Part shown: piece after piece, positions 56,762 through 64,000 of the stretch
How positions within the stretch are numbered: position 1 is the first letter of the stretch
Layout: the number at the start of each line of letters is the position of its first letter
Source of the DNA: Agreia sp. VKM Ac-1783
GTDB lineage: Bacteria > Actinomycetota > Actinomycetes > Actinomycetales > Microbacteriaceae
DNA length: 64,000 nt
Direction: 5' to 3'
Assembly (NCBI RefSeq): GCF_900177765.1
Contig: NZ_FXWI01000001.1
Coordinates: forward strand, 806,001-870,000
Notes under the pieces: model-generated
Databases searched by the model: none
Seen by the model: the letters and a program-made list of their open reading frames with translations, nothing else
What the model was told of the DNA's origin: nothing
Program-made: the position numbers and the translations under genes

Positions 56762-57691
56762 GTGAAACTCGTTCCCGGCGCCCTGCGCGATCGCATCCGC
56801 CTCGTCCTGAGCGGCTCCAGCGACGAGCCGCCCGAGTGGTCCGTTCGTCTGGACGAGGGCGAGGACGGCGGGTTCTTCGCGCCGGGCTCTGCCACGTGGA
56901 GCGTGCACGGAGGCATGTCGACGATCGTCGCGGGGATCCGTGCGCTGCTGATCCAGGCGCTGCACCCGGGTGCGATGGCCGGAGTGCACGATCACTCCCG
57001 CTACAAGGAGGATCCGCTCGGTCGATTGGCCGGCACTATCCGATGGATCTTCACCGTGAGCTACGGTGACACCCGAACGGCGATAGGCACCTCGAACTGG
57101 GTGCTGAAGATGCACGAGCGCGTCGTCGGCAGCTATCTCGATGCGCGCGGTGTCGAGCGCCCCTACGCGGCGAACGATCCCGAGTTGCTGAGCTGGGTGC
57201 ACCTCGCGTTCACGGATTCGTTTCTCGCGACGGCCAAGCTGTACGGAAGGCCGATCCCAGGCGGACCGGACGCCTACGTTCGCGAGTGGGCGAAGGCCGG
57301 CGAGCTGATGGGCGTGCCGAATCCTCCGCGATCCGAAGCAGAGCTGTCCGAGCATGTGCGCCAGTACCTCGATCGAGGGCAGCTGGTCTACAACGACCGC
57401 GTGGCCGATGCCGTGTCGTTCATCCGCCGACCGCCACTCGGCCGGTCTCTGATGCCGGGCTACGCCCTCCTCTTCGCGGGGGCGGTCGCGTCGATCCCCG
57501 AGCCCTATCGCGGCATGTTGCGGCTGCGCATCCCATCGCTCGGGCCCATCCGGCTGCCAGTGGCCGCGTTCACGCGACTGACGCTTCGAGTGATCGCGGG
57601 AACGCTCGAGAAAGATCCGCCGAGCGAGCTTGCGGCACGCCGCAGGCTCGCTCGGCTCGGCATCGACGGGCCGGCCATCACCCCGCGATGA
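56762..57691 (+). CDS. MpaB/DUF2236-family oxygenase-like protein
   Basis: 309 residues, all-helical. FFAPGSATWSVHGGMSTIVAG opens the domain. The likely haem-ligand and oxygenase region is ALLIQALHPGAMAGVHDHSRY. The rest matches 'oxygenase MpaB family' (formerly DUF2236), which includes rubber oxygenase Lcp-type catalytic folds. The natural substrate of bacterial members is mostly unknown. GTG start at 56762. Convergent with the aldo/keto reductase gene, 6 bases apart. Confidence 0.82.
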   Translation: MKLVPGALRDRIRLVLSGSSDEPPEWSVRLDEGEDGGFFAPGSATWSVHGGMSTIVAGIRALLIQALHPGAMAGVHDHSRYKEDPLGRLAGTIRWIFTVSYGDTRTAIGTSNWVLKMHERVVGSYLDARGVERPYAANDPELLSWVHLAFTDSFLATAKLYGRPIPGGPDAYVREWAKAGELMGVPNPPRSEAELSEHVRQYLDRGQLVYNDRVADAVSFIRRPPLGRSLMPGYALLFAGAVASIPEPYRGMLRLRIPSLGPIRLPVAAFTRLTLRVIAGTLEKDPPSELAARRRLARLGIDGPAITPR

Positions 57692-57697
57692 CGTCGA

Positions 57698-58702
57698 TCA
57701 GACGGGGCGCTTCTCGGGAGAGACGGTGTGCTTGGGGTCGCGCACGACGACCGACCCGAGGGCCTCGTCGATGCGGGCGAGGATGCCCTCGTCGAGAGTC
57801 ACTCCGGCGGCCTTGACGTTCGACTCGACCTGCTCGGGCCGCGATGCTCCCATGAGTGCTGAGGCCACGTTCGGGTTCTGCAGAACCCACGCGATCGCGA
57901 GCTGAGCCATGGTCAGGCCGAGGTCGTGGGCGATGGGCTGCAGCAGCTGAACCCGGGTCAGCACGTCGTCGTTCAGGAAGCGCTTGACCATGTCGGCGCC
58001 GCCCTTCTCATCGGTGGCGCGGCTTCCCGGCGGCAGCTCCGCGCCCGGCTTGTACTTGCCGGTGAGCACGCCCTGGGCGACGGGAGACCAGACGATCTGC
58101 GACAGACCCAGCTCGGCTGAGGTCGGCACGACCTGGTCTTCGATCACGCGCCACAGCATCGAATACTGGGGCTGGTTCGAGATGAGCTGGAAGCCGAGCT
58201 CCTTCGACAGGGCGTGGCCCGCGCGGATCTGCTCTGCATTCCACTCGCTGACGCCGATGTAGAGAGCCTTTCCCTGGCGCACGATGTCGGCGAACGCCTG
58301 CATCGTCTCCTCGAGGGGAGTCTCGACGTCGTAGCGGTGAGCCTGATAGAGATCGACGTAGTCGGTCTTCAGACGGCGCAGCGATCCGTCGATGGATTCC
58401 ATGATGTGCTTGCGCGAGAGTCCGACGTCGTTGGGGCCCTTGGGGCCGGTGGGCCAGTAGACCTTGGTGAAGATCTCGAGCGATTCGCGGCGCTGGTGCT
58501 TGAGCGCCTTTCCGAGCACCTTCTCCGCAGCCGTGTTCGCATAGGCGTCTGCCGTGTCGAAGGTCGTGATGCCGGCGGTCAACGCCGCCTCCACACACTG
58601 CGCAGCGATGTCGTTCTCGACCTGCGATCCGTGAGTGAGCCAGTTGCCGTACGTGATTTCCGAGACTTTGAGCCCGGACTTGCCGAGGTACCTGAATTCC
58701 AT
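57698..58702 (-). CDS. aldo/keto reductase (Kv-beta-like)
   Basis: NADPH-dependent reductase of 334 residues. FRYLGKSGLKVSEITYGNW at the start, FDTADAYANTAAEKVLGKAL with the catalytic Asp and Tyr, Lys in EIFTKVYW, His in YQAHRYD, and MGASRPEQVESN near the end. This is the YghZ/potassium-channel beta-subunit type (AKR6/14-like). ATG 58702 starts the family sequence; TAGCGT lies seven bases upstream. Confidence 0.93.
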   Translation of the reverse strand: MEFRYLGKSGLKVSEITYGNWLTHGSQVENDIAAQCVEAALTAGITTFDTADAYANTAAEKVLGKALKHQRRESLEIFTKVYWPTGPKGPNDVGLSRKHIMESIDGSLRRLKTDYVDLYQAHRYDVETPLEETMQAFADIVRQGKALYIGVSEWNAEQIRAGHALSKELGFQLISNQPQYSMLWRVIEDQVVPTSAELGLSQIVWSPVAQGVLTGKYKPGAELPPGSRATDEKGGADMVKRFLNDDVLTRVQLLQPIAHDLGLTMAQLAIAWVLQNPNVASALMGASRPEQVESNVKAAGVTLDEGILARIDEALGSVVVRDPKHTVSPEKRPV

Positions 58703-58709
58703 GATGCCA

Positions 58710-58715
58710 ACGCTA
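58710..58715 (-). promoter_or_regulatory. -10 box of a leaderless-type promoter (aldo/keto reductase)
   Basis: TAGCGT on the minus strand, seven bases before the ATG at 58702. Confidence 0.5.
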
Positions 58716-58761
58716 CTCCTCGTGCTGGACGGCGGCTGGGGGTAGCGTGGGAGCCCTCCGG

Positions 58762-59325
58762 ATGACAGGACAGGTGACGGTGACGACCTATGTGGCACTG
58801 GTGCGGGGCATCAACGTGGGAACGAGCACTCTTGTGGCGATGCCCGACTTCCAGCGTGTGCTCGAGGAGAGCGGCTTCACCGATGTGAAGACTCATCTGC
58901 GCAGCGGCAACGCCGTCTTCGAGTCCGATGTAGATCTGTCGCCTGGCGATATCGCAGCTCTCGAGAGTCGCTTCTCCGACGCGACCGGGATCTCCGCGCC
59001 GTTCGTCGTGATCGAGGGCCGCGAGTTCGTGAACGTGGTCGAGGAGAATCCTCTCGTCGGCGAGTCCGACAATCCGTCACGGCTGGTGATCTCCTTCCTT
59101 CCCGGTCCGGTCCCGTCGGGCGTCACGATTCCGGATGCCGCGACGCTGCTTCCCGAGGCCGTTCGCGTCGGATCGCGGGCCGTCTACGCCTGGTGTCCCC
59201 ACGGGGTATCCACGTCGTCGATCCCGGCGTCGTTCTGGAGGCAGTTCGGCCCGGCGGCGACGGCGCGCGACGCGAATACGGCGAACAAGCTGGTGTCACT
59301 GGTGCTGCCTAGACTCGAAGGATGA
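58762..59325 (+). CDS. DUF1697 protein
   Basis: 187 residues from ATG 58762, with a GGGAG ribosome site 8 bases upstream; GTG 58774 and 58780 are also possible. Family start YVALVRGINVGTSTLVAM, followed by DVKTHLRSGNAVFESD and the C-terminal SKFWR/NTANKL-like segment (ASFWRQFG, DANTANKLVSLV). Function unknown in all organisms I know of. Overlaps dinB by ATGA. Confidence 0.88.
   Translation: MTGQVTVTTYVALVRGINVGTSTLVAMPDFQRVLEESGFTDVKTHLRSGNAVFESDVDLSPGDIAALESRFSDATGISAPFVVIEGREFVNVVEENPLVGESDNPSRLVISFLPGPVPSGVTIPDAATLLPEAVRVGSRAVYAWCPHGVSTSSIPASFWRQFGPAATARDANTANKLVSLVLPRLEG
59310..59315 (+). promoter_or_regulatory. -10-like box before dinB
   Basis: TAGACT, six bases before the ATG of dinB and inside the DUF1697 gene. 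It could allow separate leaderless expression of the polymerase. Confidence 0.45.
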
Positions 59326-60551
59326 CGGTGAGTGCGGGGGTAGATGACTCGACCGCCACCATGCTGCACATCGACATGGACGCCTTCTTCGCCTCGGTCG
59401 AGCTCCTCGACCATCCCGAGCTGCGCGGTCAACCGGTCATCATCGGCCACGCCGGGGGCCGAGGCGTCGTCACGAGCGCCACCTATGAGGCTCGTCGGCT
59501 CGGGGTGCACTCGGCCATGCCGGTCTCCGTCGCCATGCGGCTCGCCCCGAAGGCGCACGTCCTGCCTCCGCACCACAAGCTGTACCAGCACTACTCGTCC
59601 GAGGTGATGCGCATCTTCCGAGACGTCACCCCGTTGGTCGAGCCGCTCAGCATCGACGAGGCCTTCCTCGACGTGTCGGGCGCCCGACGGCTTCTGGGCA
59701 GTCCGAGCGTCATCGGCGCTCAGGTTCGCGCACGTGTCCTCGCAGAGACCGGCCTCACCTGTTCTGTCGGCGCATCGTCGACCAAGTTCGTCGCCAAGAT
59801 GGCGTCGCAGAGGGCGAAGCCCGACGGCATGCTGATCGTTCCCGAGTCCGAGATCCTCAACTTCTTGCATCCGTTGCCCATCAAAGCGCTGTGGGGCGTG
59901 GGCGCGAGCACCGAAGCGGCACTGGCGCGCATCGGCATCAAGACCGTGCGCGAACTCTCCGAGATGCCGCTGCCGGCACTCACCAGGGCGGTGGGCGAGG
60001 CCTCGGGCCAGAAACTGCACGCGCTGGCACTCGGCATCGATCCCCGGGGCATCGTTCTCGAGCGTCAAGAGAAGAGCATCGGGCACGAGAACACCTTCGA
60101 GTTCGATGTCTCAGACCGACGGGTCCTTCATCGAGAACTCTTGAAACAGGCGAATCAGGTCGCCGTCCGTCTGCGCAAGGCAGGTCTCGAGGGGCGCACG
60201 GTCGCCCTCAAACTCCGATTCAGCGATTTCACGACCATCACACGGTCGCGCACGCTCGCCGAGCCCAGCGACCTCGGCAAGCAGATCTACGACGAGGCCA
60301 AGGCCATCTTCGACGCGCTCGACCTGCGCGACGATCAGCGGGTGCGCCTCATCGGCGTGCGTGTGGAGCAGCTGGCCGAATCGGGGTCGGTGGTGCACCA
60401 GCCCTCGCTCTGGATCGACGAGGCCGAATCCCAGACCGACGGATGGCGCGACGCCGAGCGCACGATCGACAAGCTCTCGGCGCGCTTCGGTTCAGGAGCC
60501 GTCGGCCCCGCATCGCTCATGCGCAAGAAGAGCCCGCCCGCCTCGGAATAG
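59322..60551 (+). CDS. dinB: DNA polymerase IV (Y family)
   Basis: Error-prone translesion polymerase, 409 residues. Catalytic acids in HIDMDAFFASVE and LSIDEAFLDVSG, the steric-gate region DAFFASVE, SAMPVSVAMRLAPKAHVLPP in the fingers, GVGASTEAALARIGIKTV (helix-hairpin-helix) in the thumb, and the little-finger domain to about 350. HQPSLW near residue 365 resembles a beta-clamp binding motif. I see no LexA box upstream. ATGA overlap with the DUF1697 gene suggests coupling. Confidence 0.95.
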   Translation: MTVSAGVDDSTATMLHIDMDAFFASVELLDHPELRGQPVIIGHAGGRGVVTSATYEARRLGVHSAMPVSVAMRLAPKAHVLPPHHKLYQHYSSEVMRIFRDVTPLVEPLSIDEAFLDVSGARRLLGSPSVIGAQVRARVLAETGLTCSVGASSTKFVAKMASQRAKPDGMLIVPESEILNFLHPLPIKALWGVGASTEAALARIGIKTVRELSEMPLPALTRAVGEASGQKLHALALGIDPRGIVLERQEKSIGHENTFEFDVSDRRVLHRELLKQANQVAVRLRKAGLEGRTVALKLRFSDFTTITRSRTLAEPSDLGKQIYDEAKAIFDALDLRDDQRVRLIGVRVEQLAESGSVVHQPSLWIDEAESQTDGWRDAERTIDKLSARFGSGAVGPASLMRKKSPPASE

Positions 60552-60564
60552 GAGGACCTGCGCC

Positions 60565-60648
60565 GGTCGAGTAGCGAGGGACGAGCGTATCGAGACCACC
60601 GCGGGTGACCTCGATACGCCAGCTCGTTCCTCGCGCGGCTACTCGATC
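60565..60648. repeat. two inverted copies of the GGTCGAGTAG repeat between dinB and treZ
   Basis: The left copy (60565-60597) begins GGTCGAGTAGCGAGG and ends GTATCGAGACC. The right copy (60609-60648) begins CCTCGATACGCC and ends GGCTACTCGATC. They can pair into one large hairpin between convergent genes, likely serving as a terminator for both. Confidence 0.75.
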
Positions 60649-60659
60649 AGCGCGTAGCG

Positions 60660-62423
60660 TCAGATGCTGGGGCGATAGACCGTCACCGAGTGTCCGGCGA
60701 CACGGGCGATGTCGCCGCGCGGGCTCGACTCGAGGAGCACGCCGCTCGACGAGAGCAGGCCGCTCGGGGCATCCAACGGCTCGCCCGAGAGGTTGACCAG
60801 CACCCGCACGTCGCCGCGCGTCAGTTCGAGCCAGCGATCCTGCTCGGAGAATTCCACCGAGAGGTGCGGCCAGCGCGGGTCGGTGAAGGCCGGCACGGTT
60901 CGGCGCAACGTCGTGAGCGCCGTGTAGAACTCCAGCAATCGCGCGTGAGCCGACGTGTCGTCGGCAGGCTCTGACCAGTCGAGCTTCGAGTTGGTGAACG
61001 TCGAGACGTCCTGCGGGTTCGGAACGACCGACTCGTCCCACCCCATGCGCTCGAACTCGGCGATGCGGCCTTCTGCTGTGGCCTTGCCGAGTTCTGGTTC
61101 CGGGTGCGAGGTGAAGAACTGGAAGGGCGTCGAGGCGCCCCACTCCTCGCCCATGAACAGCATGGGGGTGTACGGGCCGAGAAGAGTCAGTGCTGCGGCG
61201 ATGGCGAGCTGACCTTCGTCGAGCGACGCGGTGAGTCGATCGCCGATCGCCCTGTTGCCGATCTGGTCGTGGTTCTGATTGGCCACGACGAGGCGCCAGG
61301 TGAGCACGTTCGCCGTGTCGATGCGTTTGCCGTGGTGGCGGCCCCGGAAGCTCGACCAGGTTCCGTCGTGGAAGAAGCCGGACGTCAGGGCCTTGGCCAA
61401 GGCGCTGAGCGGCTCGAAGTCGGCGTAGTAGCCCGACGTCTCGCGCGTGAGGGCGACGTGCACGGCGTGGTGGAAGTCGTCGCTCCACTGGCCCGCGAGA
61501 CCGTAGCCGTTCTGGTCACGCGCGGTGAACATGACCGGGTCGTTGAGGTCGGACTCCGCGATGAGACTGAGCGGCCGACCGACGAACGCCGACCAGGCAT
61601 CCGTCTCGGCCGCGAGCTCGCTCAGCAGGTGACGCGAACTCTCGTCGTGCAGAGCGTGCACCGCGTCGAGGCGCAGGCCGTCGACGTGATACTCCTCGAA
61701 CCACATGCGGGCGTTGTCGAGAATGAAACGCCGTACCTCCGTCGAGCCGTGGCCGTCGAGGTTGATCGCCTTGCCCCAGGTCGTTCCGGCGGCCTCGTGC
61801 TCGTAGGGTCCGTAGACCCCCAGATAGTTACCGCTCGGGCCCAGGTGGTTGTAGACCACGTCTTGGATGACGGCGAGGCCGCGGAGGTGACACGCGTCGA
61901 CGAACCGGCGGTAGGCATCCGGCCCGCCGTAGGTCTCTTGCACGGCGAACCAGAGCACACCGTCGTAGCCCCAGTTGTGCGTGCCGTTGAAGGCGTTCAC
62001 CGGCATCACCTCGACGAAGTCGATGCCCAACGAGACGAGGTGATCGAGACGATCGATCGCCGAGTCGAGGGTGCCCTCGGGCGTGAAGGTGCCGATGTGC
62101 AACTCGTAGATCGAGCCTCCGGCGAGCTGCCTGCCCGCCCAGTCGTCGTCATTCCAGACGTACGCCGCATCGTCGACGGTGCGCGAGAGTCCGTGCACTC
62201 CCTCGGGCTGGCGCCGGGAACGCGGATCGGGCAGAGGCCCGACCGTCTGTCCGTTCGCGTCGTCGACCAGATAGCCGTAGTCGACCTCGCCCTCGGGCGC
62301 CGACGGGCCGGCGGTCCACCAGTCGCCGTCTTCGCGGGTCATCTCGATCGTCTGCTCGGCGACGACGAGGCGCATGCGTCGGGCGTGAGGCGCCCAGACA
62401 TCGAAACGGGTACGGACGGTCAT
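60660..62423 (-). CDS. treZ: maltooligosyltrehalose trehalohydrolase
   Basis: Releases trehalose from maltooligosyltrehalose made by TreY. 587 residues. CBM48-like N-terminus ([16 protein letters not shown]), GH13_10 barrel with [18 protein letters not shown], nucleophile Asp in [11 protein letters not shown] (about residue 251), Glu in IAESDLNDP (about 290), and [17 protein letters not shown] overlap with treY. It ends just before the paired repeats facing dinB. Confidence 0.95.
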   Translation of the reverse strand: MTVRTRFDVWAPHARRMRLVVAEQTIEMTREDGDWWTAGPSAPEGEVDYGYLVDDANGQTVGPLPDPRSRRQPEGVHGLSRTVDDAAYVWNDDDWAGRQLAGGSIYELHIGTFTPEGTLDSAIDRLDHLVSLGIDFVEVMPVNAFNGTHNWGYDGVLWFAVQETYGGPDAYRRFVDACHLRGLAVIQDVVYNHLGPSGNYLGVYGPYEHEAAGTTWGKAINLDGHGSTEVRRFILDNARMWFEEYHVDGLRLDAVHALHDESSRHLLSELAAETDAWSAFVGRPLSLIAESDLNDPVMFTARDQNGYGLAGQWSDDFHHAVHVALTRETSGYYADFEPLSALAKALTSGFFHDGTWSSFRGRHHGKRIDTANVLTWRLVVANQNHDQIGNRAIGDRLTASLDEGQLAIAAALTLLGPYTPMLFMGEEWGASTPFQFFTSHPEPELGKATAEGRIAEFERMGWDESVVPNPQDVSTFTNSKLDWSEPADDTSAHARLLEFYTALTTLRRTVPAFTDPRWPHLSVEFSEQDRWLELTRGDVRVLVNLSGEPLDAPSGLLSSSGVLLESSPRGDIARVAGHSVTVYRPSI

Positions 62424-64000
62424 TCTGAAGGATCCTCTCGGACGGCGGCAAGAAGGGCGACGGGAAGGTCTGCGAGCAACTCAGATACGGCCACCGGCCC
62501 GGCCTCGATCCGGCGTCCGGTGAGAACGTCGACGCTGTCGCGGTCGATGGTGATCTGGGTCGAACCCCAGCCGTCTGCCTGGGCGAGCGACCAGGGAAGG
62601 CGGGTCGCGATCGTGACCGCACCGCCCCTGTCGAAGCCGATCACGTGACTGGCCGCGTCACCGTGCGCCTCGACGGGGGTGTATCCCGTGAAGAGCTCGG
62701 GATGCTCGTGCCGGAGCCGGAGCGCGCGCGACGTGACGAGCAGCTTCGCGGCGCCGGTCTCATCGACCGTCGGAAGCTCACCCGTGTCGAGGATCTCGAG
62801 CAGTCGGCGCCGTTCGTCGAAGTCGACGGGGCGGCGATTGTCGGGGTCGACGAGAGAGTTGTCCCACAGCTCGGTGCCCTGGTAGACATCGGGCACGCCC
62901 ACCATGGTGAGCTGGATCAGTTTCGCGGCGAGCGAGTTCGACCAGCCCGCGGGCCGGATGCGCAGGGCGAGCGACTCCACGAGCTCGTGGGTGCGCGGGT
63001 CATCGTAGGCGGCGTCGACCGCGGCATGCAGGGCCTTCTCGAACTGCTCGTCCGGTGCGTTCCACGTCGTAGACGCGCCGGCTTCGCGAGACGCTTTCTC
63101 GGCGTAGGCGTGCAAGCGCTCACGCTCGATCGGCCACGCGCCGATCGCGGTCTGCCAGAGCAGCGAATCGAAGGTCTCGTCGCCGATCGGATCGGATTCG
63201 CGGAGCCCCGCGAGCGTATCGAGCCAGGTGTGCGGCAGCTCGCTCAACACGTCGATGCGGGCGCGCACGTCTTCGCCCCGCTTCGTGTCGTGAGTCGAGA
63301 GCGTCGTCATGGTGCGAGGGAACGACGCCATGCGCTGCCACTGGCGCGCGTGGAATTCGGCGGCATCGATCGCGAACTCGGCCGGCTCGCCGCCGACCTC
63401 GTTGAGCGACACCAGCCGGTTCCAGCGGTAGAACGCGGTGTCCTCGACGCCCTTGGCCATGACCATGCCCGATGTCTGCTGAAAGCGAATTGCGGCGGCG
63501 TTGCTCGGGTGCGACAGCGCCGCGGTGACGACGTCGAGTTCTGCGGCGAGGTCGGGCCTGGCCGCGAGGGCGAGACGATGAGCCTCCTCGAGCTTCTCTC
63601 TTCCCGACGGCAGGTACGAGCGATAGACGGGGAAGCAGGTGAGCAATTCGGCTATGGCATCCGCGATCGCGGGGGAGCCGCGCCAGCTCGACTCCGCCAG
63701 CGCGTCTTCGCGGTCGAGGTCGCGCTGAATTCGCAGAACCTCCGAGCGCAGGATGCCGTCGGCAATGGCACGTTTGGTGTCGTGGATCAAGGCGATCCAG
63801 TTGTCGTGAGCGCTCTCGCCCTCGCCGAGACCGAGTGCGACGTTCAGGAACGGTTCGCCCGAGGCATCCACCAGAACCCTGTCGATGTCGCCGAGCGAGT
63901 CGTAGCCGGTCGTGCCGGCCGTCTTCCAGGTGCCGGGCAGCCGTTCGCCACCCTCGAGAATCTTCTCGACGAGCACATAGGCGCCCCCGGTCAGCTCCGC
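62420..64000 (-). CDS. treY: maltooligosyltrehalose synthase, C-terminal part (gene begins beyond the window)
   Basis: Turns the reducing end of maltodextrin into a trehalose unit by intramolecular transglycosylation. The frame is open to the right edge, so the start and the catalytic barrel core are missing. The visible 526 residues include [59 protein letters not shown] and [22 protein letters not shown], all characteristic of TreY (GH13_26). Its stop overlaps the treZ start. Confidence 0.95.
   Translation of the reverse strand, partial: AELTGGAYVLVEKILEGGERLPGTWKTAGTTGYDSLGDIDRVLVDASGEPFLNVALGLGEGESAHDNWIALIHDTKRAIADGILRSEVLRIQRDLDREDALAESSWRGSPAIADAIAELLTCFPVYRSYLPSGREKLEEAHRLALAARPDLAAELDVVTAALSHPSNAAAIRFQQTSGMVMAKGVEDTAFYRWNRLVSLNEVGGEPAEFAIDAAEFHARQWQRMASFPRTMTTLSTHDTKRGEDVRARIDVLSELPHTWLDTLAGLRESDPIGDETFDSLLWQTAIGAWPIERERLHAYAEKASREAGASTTWNAPDEQFEKALHAAVDAAYDDPRTHELVESLALRIRPAGWSNSLAAKLIQLTMVGVPDVYQGTELWDNSLVDPDNRRPVDFDERRRLLEILDTGELPTVDETGAAKLLVTSRALRLRHEHPELFTGYTPVEAHGDAASHVIGFDRGGAVTIATRLPWSLAQADGWGSTQITIDRDSVDVLTGRRIEAGPVAVSELLADLPVALLAAVREDPSE

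Noticed and set aside
59200-59321. LexA-type SOS box before dinB
   Set aside because: I looked for a CGAAC/GTTCG-type palindrome and found none in the upstream region.

Overview
This window is a gene-dense chromosomal segment of a high-GC actinobacterium. The gene order (xerC, rpsB-tsf, pyrH-frr-cdsA; mnmA-ligA-gatCAB), the GlgE/GlgB glycogen genes, a LigA with an inserted segment, abundant GTG starts and the recurring 7-mer CGGATGC point to the family Microbacteriaceae. I cannot name a genus. I see no tRNA, rRNA, CRISPR array, insertion sequence or prophage. No gap between genes exceeds about 255 bases.

Layout. 1-6.65 kb: a galactoside operon with the end of a GH42 beta-galactosidase, two sugar ABC permeases, a lipoprotein binding protein and a GH36 alpha-galactosidase. 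6.7-10.7 kb: xerC, a convergent M23 peptidase, a sugar/proton symporter and a metallophosphoesterase. 10.7-16.7 kb: the conserved translation block rpsB, tsf, an LCP cell-wall ligase, pyrH, frr and cdsA. 16.7-26.8 kb: envelope and cell-division functions (tandem DivIVA-like protein, secreted transglycosylase, CPA1 antiporter, AI-2E family transporter, membrane glycosyltransferase, a large two-part secreted protein, a cysteine-less thioredoxin/TPR protein). 26.9-37.2 kb: glycogen and maltose-1-phosphate metabolism (glgB-glgE, divergent glgP, glgX), interrupted by an AbiEi/DUF559 gene sitting between hairpin repeats.

37.2-49.0 kb: cysteine desulfurase and MnmA (tRNA thiolation), with an oxidative-stress group (Fur-family regulator with a perfect operator, catalase, thioredoxin) between them, then ligA and gatCAB. 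49.1-58.7 kb: accessory genes, including a three-gene type III polyketide synthase, methyltransferase and flavin hydroxylase operon of the SrsABC (phenolic lipid) type, divergent from an acyl-CoA ligase. 58.7-64 kb: DUF1697-dinB, then treZ and the end of treY on the minus strand. With GlgB, GlgE, GlgP and GlgX, the Tre enzymes place nearly all of the glycogen-maltodextrin-trehalose network in this window.

Two signals go beyond the gene list. First, at least eleven genes carry a -10 box (TANNNT) exactly six bases before the start codon, and others seven, which implies that leaderless transcripts are common here. Second, an AbiEi/DUF559 nuclease-like gene is bracketed by two roughly 90-105 base palindromes that share GATGAGGAA/TTCCTCATC at their inner arms. 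The downstream palindrome contains the gene's own stop codon. This is the best candidate for an undescribed element.
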